The notes beneath the pieces were generated by a model. That model saw only the letters and a list, made by a program, of their open reading frames with translations, did not search any database and was not told the DNA's origin. A stretch of DNA of 64,000 nt, taken from Oscillospiraceae bacterium (lineage in GTDB: Bacteria; Bacillota; Clostridia; Oscillospirales; Oscillospiraceae). The stretch spans positions 3,249,279-3,313,278 of the forward strand of contig AP025583.1 in assembly GCA_022846095.1 (NCBI GenBank), given 5' to 3'. Shown here piece by piece: positions 45,194 through 53,151 of the stretch. Position numbers and translations under genes: made by a program. The first letter of the stretch is position 1, and each line of letters begins with the position of its first letter.

Positions 45194-46261
45194 TTACTCC
45201 TCCAAAAGCGCCAGCAGCTGCGTCTTTTTCATCCTGTGGATCACCGCCCGGCCCAGCTCCTCCAGCAGGATGAGGGAGATGTCCTCCCCCGCCCCCTTCT
45301 TGTCCAGGCCCACGGCGGCGGCGTACTCCGCCGGGGTGCAGGGGATGGACAGGGGCAGCCCGAAGCAGCCGATGAGCACCGCGATACGCTCCGCCGTGCC
45401 CGGCGGGGTCACCCCCAGCGCCACGCCCAGCTCCGCCGCCTTCACCATGCCCGCCGCCACCGCCTGCCCGTGGGTCCATTCGGTGTACCCGCCCGCCAGC
45501 TCGTAGGCGTGGCCCAGGGTGTGGCCGAAGTTGAGCAGCATCCGCCGCCCGGTGTCCCGCTCGTCCTCAAGCACAACGGTTCGTTTTAAATCGCAGCAGG
45601 TATACAAAACGGATTCAATCTCCGCCATAATTTCGGTCCGGGAGGGCCGCTGGGCCAGGAAGGCGTAGAACCCGGCGTCCAGAATGCAGCCGTATTTGAT
45701 CACCTCGGCCATGCCGTCGGCAAAGGTCTTGTCGTCCAGGGTGCCCAGCACGGCCGGGTCCATGACCACCAGCCGCGGCTGCCAGAAGGCCCCGGCCAGG
45801 TTCTTGCCCGCCTTCAGGTCCACCGCCACCTTGCCCCCCACGGAGGAGTCCACCTGGGCCAGCAGGGTGGTGGGGATCTGCACAAAGTCCACCCCCCGCA
45901 GGATGGTGGCGGCGGCGAAGCCCGCCAGATCCCCCACCACGCCGCCCCCCAGGGCGGCCACCGCGTCGGTACGGGTGAGGCCCAGGTCCGTAAAGCCGTC
46001 GTAGAGGTACTCCAGCATGGACACGGACTTGGAGCTCTCCCCGGCGGGCACGGTGATCAGCTCCGCCTCCAGCCCCGCCGTGCGCAGGGAGGCGAGCACC
46101 CGTTCCCCGTACAGGGGGCCCACGGTGCTGTCGGTGACCACGGCCACCTTGCCCGCCCGGGGCAGCGCGGCGCGCAGCAGGGCCCCCGCGGCGTCCAGTG
46201 CGCCCCGTTCGATGTGGATGCCGTACTCCCTGCCCGGCAGATCTACTTTTAGCAGCCTCAT
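45194..46261 (-). CDS. aroB: 3-dehydroquinate synthase
   Basis: 355 residues. NAD-binding GGGVVGDLAGFAAATILRGVDFVQIPTTLLAQVDSSVGGK is diagnostic, with metal ligands in E-V-I-K-YG and HTLGHAYEL. Cyclises DAHP to 3-dehydroquinate. The start overlaps the GNAT gene (ATGA), and its stop lies within the aroA ribosome site. Confidence 0.97.
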   Translation of the reverse strand: MRLLKVDLPGREYGIHIERGALDAAGALLRAALPRAGKVAVVTDSTVGPLYGERVLASLRTAGLEAELITVPAGESSKSVSMLEYLYDGFTDLGLTRTDAVAALGGGVVGDLAGFAAATILRGVDFVQIPTTLLAQVDSSVGGKVAVDLKAGKNLAGAFWQPRLVVMDPAVLGTLDDKTFADGMAEVIKYGCILDAGFYAFLAQRPSRTEIMAEIESVLYTCCDLKRTVVLEDERDTGRRMLLNFGHTLGHAYELAGGYTEWTHGQAVAAGMVKAAELGVALGVTPPGTAERIAVLIGCFGLPLSIPCTPAEYAAAVGLDKKGAGEDISLILLEELGRAVIHRMKKTQLLALLEE

Positions 46262-46830
46262 GCCCCTTCCCCCTTCCGCTGTTCATACTCCCCGCGCAGC
46301 AGGCCGTAGTAGGCCGCGTCGCACAGCCCCCGGTTGTTCCGGTCGCACTGGCGCAGGGTGCCCTCGTAGGTGAGGCCGCATTTTTTCATCACCATGCCGG
46401 AGTGGGGGTTGCGGGGGTCGTGGCGGGCCTCCACCCGGTTGAAGCCCACCTCCTCCAGCAGGAAGCGGATCACCGCCCGGAAGGCCTCGGTGGCGATCCC
46501 CTGCCGCCACCACTTGCGGCCGATGCAGTAGCCGATCTGGGCGCTTTGCGCCTCCTCGCTGTGCCGCACCACGCTGATGCTGCCCACCGGCTCCCCCAGG
46601 CTCTTGAGCTCGATGCCCCACTCATAGGTGGAGGCCTCGGCGTACCGCTGCTCCAGCCCGGCGAGATACTCCCGCGTCACCGACACATCCGCGTGGGCGG
46701 GCCAGGTGAGGTAGCGGGTGACCAGCGGATCGCCCGCCCAGTTGCGCAGCACGGCCGGGGCGTCCGCCTGCCCCAGCCGCCGCAGGCGCAGGCGGCCGGT
46801 GTCCAGTGTAACCGTTCCGAGATGGCGCAT
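46258..46830 (-). CDS. GNAT family N-acetyltransferase (RimJ/RimL-like)
   Basis: 190 residues. TGRLRLRRLGQADAPAVLRNWAGDP start and the acetyl-CoA loop IGRKWWRQGIATEAFRAVIRFLLEEVGFNRVEARHDPRNPHSGMVMKKCGL are typical of the group that acetylates protein N-termini or small amines. It lies between aroF and aroB, overlapping aroB, with no clear link to the pathway; substrate unknown. Confidence 0.88.
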   Translation of the reverse strand: MRHLGTVTLDTGRLRLRRLGQADAPAVLRNWAGDPLVTRYLTWPAHADVSVTREYLAGLEQRYAEASTYEWGIELKSLGEPVGSISVVRHSEEAQSAQIGYCIGRKWWRQGIATEAFRAVIRFLLEEVGFNRVEARHDPRNPHSGMVMKKCGLTYEGTLRQCDRNNRGLCDAAYYGLLRGEYEQRKGEGA

Positions 46831-46840
46831 GGCGCACCTC

Positions 46841-47860
46841 CTATTTCATCAGATTCTTTCCCGTCAGGGCCGTCATGGCCTCCACCTTGCGCATCAGCGC
46901 GTCGAACTGCCCGGGGGTCAGGGACTGCTGGCCGTCGCATTTGGCGTGGGGGGGATCGTTGTGGACCTCGATAATCAGGCCGTCTGCCCCGGCGGCGATG
47001 GCCGCCATGGCCAGGGGCTCCACCATCCAGCTCATGCCCGCGGCGTGGGAGGGGTCCACGATGACGGGCAGGTGGCTCATCTTTTTCACCGCCGGGATGG
47101 CAGACACGTCCAGGGTGTTGCGGGTGTAGGTCTCGAAGGTGCGGATGCCACGCTCGCAGAGGATCACGTTCTCGTTGCCCTCGCTCATGATGTACTCGGC
47201 GCTCATGATCCACTCCTCGTAGCTGTTGGAAAGGCCCCGCTTGAGCAGCACCGGCTTGCTCATTTTGCCGACCTCCTTCAATAGGTCGAAGTTCTGCATG
47301 TTCCGGGCGCCGATCTGGACCAGGTCCACCTTCTCCTCGAACACCTCCACCATACGGGGGGCCATGATCTCGGAGACGATGGGCAGCCCGGTGGCCCCCC
47401 TGGCCTCCACCAGCAGCTCCAGGCCGTCCACTCCCATGCCCTGGAAGGAGTAGGGGGAGGTGCGGGGCTTGAACGCGCCGCCCCGCAGCAGCACCGCGCC
47501 GGAGGCCTTCACGTCCCCGGCCACCTCGATGATCTGCGCCTCGCTCTCCACCGAGCAGGGCCCGGCGATGACCGAGAAGTTCCCGCCGCCGATCCTGGCC
47601 TTTCCGATCTGCACCACCGTGTCCTCGGGGTGGAACTTGCGGTTGGCCTTTTTGTAGGGCTCCTGCACCCGCATGACCCGCTCCACGTGGGGGTTGATGG
47701 AGATCTTGTCCATGTCCACCGCCGTGGTGTCCCCCACCAGGCCCAGGATGGTGCAGCCCACGCCGTTGGTGACCCCCACCTCCAGGTGCATGTCCTTGAA
47801 CGCCGCAACCAGTCTTTCAATATCCTCGTGTTTCGTGCCGGGCTTCATGACCACTACCAT
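46841..47860 (-). CDS. aroF: 3-deoxy-7-phosphoheptulonate (DAHP) synthase, type I-beta with N-terminal regulatory domain
   Basis: 339 residues. Residues 1-70 form the ferredoxin-like regulatory domain (MVVVMKPGTKHEDIERLVAAFKD), as in the Thermotoga enzyme, which mediates feedback by Phe/Tyr. The barrel follows: IAGPCSVES, GGAFKPRTSPYSFQG, ARNMQNFDLL, ILCERGIRTFE, VDPSHAAG and EVHNDPPHAKCDGQQSL. First step of the shikimate pathway (PEP + erythrose-4-phosphate). First structural gene of the operon, 22 bp after a terminator hairpin. Confidence 0.97.
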   Translation of the reverse strand: MVVVMKPGTKHEDIERLVAAFKDMHLEVGVTNGVGCTILGLVGDTTAVDMDKISINPHVERVMRVQEPYKKANRKFHPEDTVVQIGKARIGGGNFSVIAGPCSVESEAQIIEVAGDVKASGAVLLRGGAFKPRTSPYSFQGMGVDGLELLVEARGATGLPIVSEIMAPRMVEVFEEKVDLVQIGARNMQNFDLLKEVGKMSKPVLLKRGLSNSYEEWIMSAEYIMSEGNENVILCERGIRTFETYTRNTLDVSAIPAVKKMSHLPVIVDPSHAAGMSWMVEPLAMAAIAAGADGLIIEVHNDPPHAKCDGQQSLTPGQFDALMRKVEAMTALTGKNLMK

Positions 47861-47881
47861 GATACAAAACTTCCTTTCAAA

Positions 47882-47922
47882 ATAAAAGGGGGACTCATTG
47901 ATGAAATCAATGAGTCCCCCTT
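47882..47922 (-). terminator. Leader terminator (attenuator) before aroF
   Basis: Minus strand: AAGGGGGACTCATTGAT, loop TTC, ATCAATGAGTCCCCCTT (47922-47886), then TTATTTT. A perfect 17-bp stem with a U-run, placed between the leader peptide and the aroF start, so it can only control the operon. The upstream TTGGATGAGTGG stretch (about 47958-47967) can pair 7 bp with its 5' arm as an antiterminator. Confidence 0.9.
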
Positions 47923-47977
47923 AAAAGATACGGAGACAGGATGGGCCGCACCGGCCCACTCATCCAATTTCACCCTT

Positions 47978-48070
47978 CTATTTTACCATGCCAAAAAAGC
48001 CGGCGCTCATAAATCGAGCCCAGCCGAAGGTAAAGTAGAAGGATGCGGTTGTGAGGGCGGATCGGTTCAT
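47978..48070 (-). CDS. Aromatic-rich leader peptide of the aro operon (30 residues)
   Basis: ATG 48070 to TAG 47978-47980 on the minus strand, with GAGG 8 bases upstream. 30 residues with 8 aromatics: the middle reads SFYFTFGWARF and later GFF, i.e. six Phe, one Tyr, one Trp. It lies 30 nt after the -10 element and about 55 nt before a perfect terminator that precedes aroF. This is the layout of ribosome-mediated attenuation: when Phe-, Tyr- or Trp-tRNA is short, the ribosome stalls on these codons and the terminator is not formed. Too short for family assignment; the call rests on composition and position. Confidence 0.8.
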   Translation of the reverse strand: MNRSALTTASFYFTFGWARFMSAGFFGMVK

Positions 48071-48101
48071 GCCGTTACCTCATTCAAGTTGGATTGGAGA
48101 T

Positions 48102-48130
48102 ATTATACGCTAGAGTTCTCCAAAATGCAA
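48102..48130 (-). promoter_or_regulatory. Sigma-70-type promoter of the aro operon
   Basis: Minus strand: TTGCAT (48130-48125), 17-bp spacer, TATAAT (48107-48102). Transcription would start near 48095, just before the leader peptide. Confidence 0.85.
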
Positions 48131-48545
48131 GCCCGCGGCCCCACGAAATTTCACCGCCCGGCCGCCTTGTCCTTGGTCAGATTTGTGTGGCAGCGCAAAA
48201 AGGCCCGGCCTCCGGCGGCGGTGGGGTTCAGGTAACCTGCAAGACTTGGCAGCGCTCAGGGCTCGGTTCGGCCTGTGTTTTCTGTAAATAGGGCTGCCTG
48301 GTTTAAGGTGGCTTCGCCCGAAATCATCCAGGTGTCCCCCGGACACCTGGATCCTGCGGCACATCACCTGCCCAAACCAAAAGTAGTTGCAATTCAAGTT
48401 CTGCCTGAAAAGCCGCACGTACTGCCACACCCCGTTCGTTTCCCTGGCACTTGTATGGCCCGGCGCTGCCCCGTCACACCCATCCGTAGGGGCGATTCAC
48501 GAATCGCCCGTCCACCGTCGATCGCCTTATCCCCCAAACCGAATC
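48131..48545. repeat. Gene-free region of about 415 bp made of repeat pieces
   Basis: Contains the 55-bp repeat (48202-48256), a perfect palindrome ATCCAGGTGTCC-CCC-GGACACCTGGAT (48326-48352), and CGTAGGGGCGATTC-AC-GAATCGCCCG (48490-48509), which recurs reversed at 9310-9329. No coding frame is convincing. Confidence 0.7.
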
Positions 48546-48547
48546 GC

Positions 48548-48583
48548 AAAAAGGGCCGGGAACCATCCTGTTCCCGGCCCTTT
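48548..48583 (-). terminator. Terminator after proS
   Basis: Minus strand AAAGGGCCGGGAA ... TTCCCGGCCCTTT followed by TTGC, 12 bp after the proS stop. 13-bp stem, 8-nt loop. Confidence 0.88.
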
Positions 48584-48594
48584 CCGTATCGGTT

Positions 48595-50034
48595 TTAGTA
48601 CGCCACGCCCCAGTATACCATGTGCTTGGCGGGTTTTCCGCAGATGGCGCAGGTGTCGCCCAGGTGCTCCTGCTCCAGGGGGATGCAGCGGGAGGAAACC
48701 CCGGCCTCCTCCTTCATCTTGAGCTCGCACGCCTGGTCGCCGCACCACATGGTCTTGGCGAAGCCGCCCCGCTCGGCCATCTTCTGCTTGACCTCCTCCA
48801 GGGAGGCGCAGGCGTAGGTGTTCTCCTCCAGGTTCCGCTTGGCCTTGGCGTACAGGCCCTCGTGGATGGCGTCCATCATCTCGGCCACGGTCTGCTCGAT
48901 GTTGTCCAGGCAGACGAAGGCCTTCTCGCCGGAGTCCCGGCGCACCAGCACGCACTGGTTCTTCTCCATGTCCTTGGGGCCCAGCTCCAGGCGCAGGGGC
49001 ACGCCCTTCATCTCGTACTCCGCGAACTTCCAGCCGGGAGAGTTGTCGGAGTCGTCCATCTTCACCCGGATGCCCGCCTTACGCAGGCGCTCCACCACGG
49101 CCGCGTTTGCCTCCAGCACGCCCGGCTTGTGCTGGGCCACGGGGATGACCACCACCTGGACGGGGGCGATGCGGGGGGGCAGCACCAGGCCGTTATTGTC
49201 GCCGTGGACCATGATGATGCCGGCGATCATGCGGGTGGACACGCCCCAGGAGGTCTGGAAGGGGTGGTGGAGCTGGTTGTCCTTGCCGGTGAAGGTGATG
49301 TCGAAGGCCTTGGCGAAGCCGTCCCCAAAGTAGTGGGAGGTGCCGCCCTGGAGGGCCTTGCGGTCGTGCATCATGCACTCCACGGTGTAGGTGGCCTCGG
49401 CGCCGGAGAACTTCTCCTTATCGGTCTTGCGGCCCTTCACCACGGGGATGGCCAGCACGTCGCGGAAGAAGTCGGCGTAGATATTGAACATGCGCTCGGT
49501 CTCGGCCACGGCCTCCTCGGCGGTGGCGTGCATGGTGTGGCCCTCCTGCCAGAGGAACTCCCGGTGGCGCAGGAAGGGGCGGGAGGTCTTCTCCCAGCGC
49601 AGCACGCTGCACCACTGGTTGTACAGCTTGGGCAGGTCCCGGTGGGAGTGGATGATATTGGCGTAGTGCTCACAGAACAGGGTCTCGGAGGTGGGGCGGA
49701 TGCAGTAGCGCTCCTCCAGCTTGTCCCCGCCGCCGTAGGTCACCCAGGCGCACTCGGGCGCGAAGCCCTCCACGTGGTCCTTCTCCCGCTGGAGCAGGGA
49801 CTCGGGGATCAGCATGGGCAGGTATACGTTCTCGTGCCCGGTCTTTTTAAATTCCCCGTCCAGGATGTGCTGGATGTTCTCCCAGATGGCGTAGCCGTAG
49901 GGGCGGTAGATGAACATGCCCTTGATGCTGGAGTAGTCGATGAGCTCGGCCTTCTTACACACGTCGGTGAACCACTTGGCGAAGTCCACCTCCATGTCGG
50001 TGATCTGCTCCACCTGCTTTTTGTCCTGTGCCAT
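48595..50034 (-). CDS. proS: Prolyl-tRNA synthetase, short (archaeal/eukaryote-like, type 3)
   Basis: 479 residues from ATG 50034 (AAAGGA 12 bases upstream; a TTG four codons earlier abuts the ribosome site). Class II motifs: [60 protein letters not shown], and the anticodon-binding domain from about 290. It lacks the editing insertion of the long bacterial form and has the C-terminal zinc-like domain ending MVYWGVAY. Charges tRNA-Pro. Confidence 0.96.
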   Translation of the reverse strand: MAQDKKQVEQITDMEVDFAKWFTDVCKKAELIDYSSIKGMFIYRPYGYAIWENIQHILDGEFKKTGHENVYLPMLIPESLLQREKDHVEGFAPECAWVTYGGGDKLEERYCIRPTSETLFCEHYANIIHSHRDLPKLYNQWCSVLRWEKTSRPFLRHREFLWQEGHTMHATAEEAVAETERMFNIYADFFRDVLAIPVVKGRKTDKEKFSGAEATYTVECMMHDRKALQGGTSHYFGDGFAKAFDITFTGKDNQLHHPFQTSWGVSTRMIAGIIMVHGDNNGLVLPPRIAPVQVVVIPVAQHKPGVLEANAAVVERLRKAGIRVKMDDSDNSPGWKFAEYEMKGVPLRLELGPKDMEKNQCVLVRRDSGEKAFVCLDNIEQTVAEMMDAIHEGLYAKAKRNLEENTYACASLEEVKQKMAERGGFAKTMWCGDQACELKMKEEAGVSSRCIPLEQEHLGDTCAICGKPAKHMVYWGVAY

Positions 50035-50081
50035 ATCTATTCTCAATCCTTTATCCGATAATCGTTGGGGTGTCGGAGACC

Positions 50082-50110
50082 ATTTTATGCATTCCCGGGG
50101 GAAATGTCAA
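50082..50110 (-). promoter_or_regulatory. Sigma-70-type promoter of proS
   Basis: Minus strand TTGACA (50110-50105), 17-bp spacer, TAAAAT (50087-50082), about 50 bp before the proS start. No T-box leader is seen. Confidence 0.8.
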
Positions 50111-50152
50111 CCGTATAGAAGGTGAAAAAAACGGCAAACTGAACGGGAGGTG

Positions 50153-50647
50153 ATGATCGGTTTGCTTTGTGTGGGCATTTGGGAACGGGACGAGGGGATT
50201 TACGAGGCGGTGGCCCCCCGCTGCGCCGGGCTGGAGGTGGACTTCCTCCGTGGGCGGCACCCGGCGGATCTGGCCGCCCCCGATCTGGATCTGCTGGCCG
50301 TGTCGCCGGGGGCCACAGGCTGGGCGGGGGCCGGGGCGGTGAACGCCCGCACGGTGCTGCTGCCCGGCGCCGCCGGGCCCCTGGCCAGGACGCTGCGCAC
50401 CCCCTGCGCCGTCAGCTACGGCACCTCCCCCAGGGACACCCTGACCTTCTCCAGCCTGGAGGGGGACAAGATCTGCCTGTCCCTCCAGCGGGAGCTGGTG
50501 TGCCTCACCGGCGGGGTGTGCGAGCAGCAGGAGCTGGTGCTCCCCTTCCCGCCGGGGCTCTCCCCCCTGCCCTTCCTGTGCGCGGCGGGGGTGCTGCTGC
50601 TGCTGGGCATGAGCCCGGAGCGGGTCATGGAGCGCTGGGATCCGTAG
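50153..50647 (+). CDS. Protein of unknown function
   Basis: About 164 residues; I do not recognise it. The start is uncertain: a full-length GGGAGGTGAT ribosome site overlaps the ATG at 50153, so a TTG at 50162 with normal spacing may be the real start. The sequence is hydrophobic at the N-terminus (IGLLCVGIW), rich in Ala/Pro/Gly/Leu, and ends in a Leu-rich stretch (LCAAGVLLLLGMSPERV). Codon use matches the neighbours, and a strong bidirectional terminator follows directly, which supports a real gene. It stands alone on the plus strand between proS and the SLH gene. Confidence 0.6.
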   Translation: MIGLLCVGIWERDEGIYEAVAPRCAGLEVDFLRGRHPADLAAPDLDLLAVSPGATGWAGAGAVNARTVLLPGAAGPLARTLRTPCAVSYGTSPRDTLTFSSLEGDKICLSLQRELVCLTGGVCEQQELVLPFPPGLSPLPFLCAAGVLLLLGMSPERVMERWDP

Positions 50648-50654
50648 CCAAAGA

Positions 50655-50690
50655 CAGAGCGGGGCGCCCCGGCCGGGGCGCCCCGCTCTG
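50655..50690. terminator. Bidirectional terminator
   Basis: A perfect 36-bp palindrome, CAGAGCGGGGCGCCCCGG and its complement, followed by CTTTTGTTTT on the plus strand and TTTGG on the minus, serving the unknown gene and the convergent SLH gene. Confidence 0.88.
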
Positions 50691-50701
50691 CTTTTGTTTT
50701 C

Positions 50702-53014
50702 CTAGGTGCGGATGATGATGGTGGCGCTGAAGTTGGCGCCGGTGTAGCCGCCGAAAATCTGCAGGGTGTCCCCCGTCTCCAGCGTGCGCAGGGAGAGGGA
50801 GCCGCCGCTGGACTCGCGGATCTCCGCGTCGTCGGCGTAGATGGTGATGGTGCTGTTGTTGCTGGTCTGGAGGAGGATGGTGCCCTCCCTGGTGTTGACG
50901 TAGAGCACCTTGCCGGTGATCTGGTTGCTGGTGTCGGCGCTCTTGTCCACCTCGATGGCGATCACCTGGTTGCCGTCCACCACAAGGGAGACCTTGTAGT
51001 TGGGCTTGAGGGCGTACAGGGAGATGGGGCTGCCGTCCTGGGTGACGCTGATGCCCTCGCTGACGGTGTAGGTGACCTCGCTGCCGTCGCTGAGGGTCAG
51101 ATCCAGGGTCACGCCGCCGCTCTCCAGGGTGATGCGGTCGATGGTGCCGCTCATGTTGGCCTCCTGGGCCGTGGCGTTCACGGCGGACACCCGGTTGTAG
51201 CGGATGGTGAGCTTCACGGTGTCGCCGCTGCGCAGCTTGTCGATGGAGCTGTTGCGGTCGTTGCGGGTGATCTCGGGCAGGTCGCTCATATCCACCTTGT
51301 AGCTGATGACGGTGCCGTTGGACTGCTTGACCTCCAGTGTGGTGTAGGGGGTGCCGTAGGTGATGTTGGAGAGCACGCCCTCCACGGTGGTGGAGCCGGG
51401 GTAGGCGTCCAGCAGGGCCACCTCGCCGCCGGACAGGCGCAGGGTGACGAACCAGCCGTTGGTGACCTTGTTGAAGTCCACCGTCTCGCCCTCGTACTGC
51501 ACCACGGCCCCGTCGGCCATGTTGTAGGTGACCGATTTGCCGGTGGAGAAGTTGTTCACCGTGACGGTATTGGGGTACTTGGCGTAGCTGGTGCCCCGGA
51601 TGGAGCCCTGGATGTACTCGGTGACGGTGTCCACCGCGGCGGAGACCACGGCGTTGTCCTCGTTGGAGATGCGCAGGTTTACGTAGTCCCCGGCGTAGGC
51701 GGTGTTCAGCTTGCCCAGGATGCCGTTGACCATAATGCTGGCCCCGGTGGGCACGTTGTAGACCTCGGTGACGCCGTTGAAGCCGGTGACGCTGATGGTG
51801 TTCATGGTGCCCACGCTCACGTTCACCGCGTCGATGATGCCCGCCACCTCGCGGGTGCCGCCGGACAGGCGCAGGGCGGACAGGTGGCCCAGCTCGTCCA
51901 CCATGCAGGTGGCGTCGGTGTAGCCGGCCTCCAGGTCGATGAGGGAGCGGTCGCCCACGTCGTTGCCCACCTGGACCTGGGTGAAGCGGTCGATGCTCAG
52001 CACGCGGCTGGCGCCGCCGCTGATGAGGGTGATGCCCTCCTCGGTCAGGGTGGAGACGCTGCCGGTGTAGGTGGTCAGGCTGCCGCCCAGGCGCACCGAC
52101 TCGGGGATGCCCTTGCCGTTGAGGTTCACGCGGGCGTACTTGCCCGCCTTGAGGGCGGTGGTGGAGGAGAGCAGGTTGTTCTCGTACACCTTCACGTCGG
52201 CGGACAGGGAGACCGAGGCGGGCTCCGCGTCCAGGGGGCTGGTGAGGGTGAGCACGGTGACCCCCTTGTCCCCGGCGGTGACGGCGGCGATGTTGCCCGC
52301 CACCCACTTGTAGCTGGTGTAGGCGGGCAGCTCCACGGACACGCCCTGCTCCTTCATCACGTCCAGGGCCCGGCGCAGCATGGTGGCCATGGCCGCGCGG
52401 GTGACGGAGCCCTTGGGGTCGAACTGGTTCTTGTCGTTGCCCTTGATGACGCCGTACATGTTCAGCAGGTAGACGTAGGGCTGGAGGGAGGCGGAGATCA
52501 GCGCCGTGTCGTTGAAGCTCAGGCTGTAGGAGGCTTGGCTCTGGGCCAGGGGCTCCAGCTGCATGGCCCGCACCAGGTACAGGCACAGGTTCTCGCGGCT
52601 GATCTCCTTGTTGATGGCGCCCGAGTTGCACATGGCGGAAAGCTCGGTCTCCGAGATAATGCCGGTGGCCAGGCAGATGGCCATCTCCTCGCTGGCCCAG
52701 GAGACCATGCTCTCGGGCAGGATCTTCTTGAGCGCGGCCGCGTAGTCCTTGGCCAGGGCGGTCTTGGTGGTCAGGTCCAGGTTGGTGGCCCGGGCGCAGA
52801 AGAGCAGCGCCTCGGCGGCGCTCATCTTGGCGTCGGGCTTAAAGGTGTTGTCCGAGTAGCCCTTGATGATGCCCTGGGTGGCCAGGTACTCGATGTCGGC
52901 CTTGGCCCAGTGGCCGGTCAGGTCGCTGAACGAGACGGCCGAGGCGGGCGCCGCCCATAGTGTCAGGACCATAACCAGCGCCAGCGCCGTAGCGGTCAAA
53001 CGTCTGAATTTCAT
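50702..53014 (-). CDS. S-layer homology (SLH) domain cell-surface protein
   Basis: 770 residues. Signal peptide of about 26 residues (RRLTATALALVMVLTLWAAPASA), then SLH modules: a clear first one (about 28-78: FSDLTGHWAKADIEYLATQGIIKGYSDNTFKPDAKMSAAEALLF), a degenerate second, and a third around 165-218 (NQFDPKGSVTRAAMATMLRRAL). The remaining 550 residues are beta-rich, Thr/Val/Gly-rich and repetitive (GVTLISGG-, VEGVLSNI-, SGTIDRI-like units), probably a chain of small beta domains. SLH modules anchor proteins to pyruvylated cell-wall polymers. Function of the long region unknown. Confidence 0.93.
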   Translation of the reverse strand: MKFRRLTATALALVMVLTLWAAPASAVSFSDLTGHWAKADIEYLATQGIIKGYSDNTFKPDAKMSAAEALLFCARATNLDLTTKTALAKDYAAALKKILPESMVSWASEEMAICLATGIISETELSAMCNSGAINKEISRENLCLYLVRAMQLEPLAQSQASYSLSFNDTALISASLQPYVYLLNMYGVIKGNDKNQFDPKGSVTRAAMATMLRRALDVMKEQGVSVELPAYTSYKWVAGNIAAVTAGDKGVTVLTLTSPLDAEPASVSLSADVKVYENNLLSSTTALKAGKYARVNLNGKGIPESVRLGGSLTTYTGSVSTLTEEGITLISGGASRVLSIDRFTQVQVGNDVGDRSLIDLEAGYTDATCMVDELGHLSALRLSGGTREVAGIIDAVNVSVGTMNTISVTGFNGVTEVYNVPTGASIMVNGILGKLNTAYAGDYVNLRISNEDNAVVSAAVDTVTEYIQGSIRGTSYAKYPNTVTVNNFSTGKSVTYNMADGAVVQYEGETVDFNKVTNGWFVTLRLSGGEVALLDAYPGSTTVEGVLSNITYGTPYTTLEVKQSNGTVISYKVDMSDLPEITRNDRNSSIDKLRSGDTVKLTIRYNRVSAVNATAQEANMSGTIDRITLESGGVTLDLTLSDGSEVTYTVSEGISVTQDGSPISLYALKPNYKVSLVVDGNQVIAIEVDKSADTSNQITGKVLYVNTREGTILLQTSNNSTITIYADDAEIRESSGGSLSLRTLETGDTLQIFGGYTGANFSATIIIRT

Positions 53015-53059
53015 TGCGCACCTCCATATTACGTGCTTGCGTCTTCATAGCTACCACAA

Positions 53060-53088
53060 ATTATAGCGGCTCGGCGGTCAAATTGCAA
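53060..53088 (-). promoter_or_regulatory. Sigma-70-type promoter of the SLH gene
   Basis: Minus strand TTGCAA (53088-53083), 17-bp spacer, TATAAT (53065-53060), 45 bp before the start codon. Confidence 0.75.
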
Positions 53089-53106
53089 CAGCTACCAAAT
53101 ATTTAA

Positions 53107-53140
53107 GGCCGCGGCGCGGGAGCTTTCCCGCGCCGCGGCC
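53107..53140 (-). terminator. Terminator after the lipoprotein gene
   Basis: GGCCGCGGCGCGGGA and TCCCGCGCCGCGGCC form a perfect 15-bp stem, 12 bp after the lipoprotein stop. The minus-strand tail TTAAATATTT is T-rich enough to suggest termination. Confidence 0.75.
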
Positions 53141-53151
53141 CTGGTTTTTTC

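Noticed and set aside
42684-45506. A very long plus-strand open frame antisense to pheA, aroC and aroA (and similar ones at 33792-36428, 6499-8691 and elsewhere)
   Set aside because: Composition is the His/Gly/Val/Gln-rich pattern that arises from the antisense of GC-rich codons; no start sites, domains or families, and true conserved genes lie opposite.
47861-48100. T-box leader before aroF
   Set aside because: No AGGGTGGNACCGCG-type antiterminator core and no specifier loop; the aromatic leader peptide explains the terminator better.
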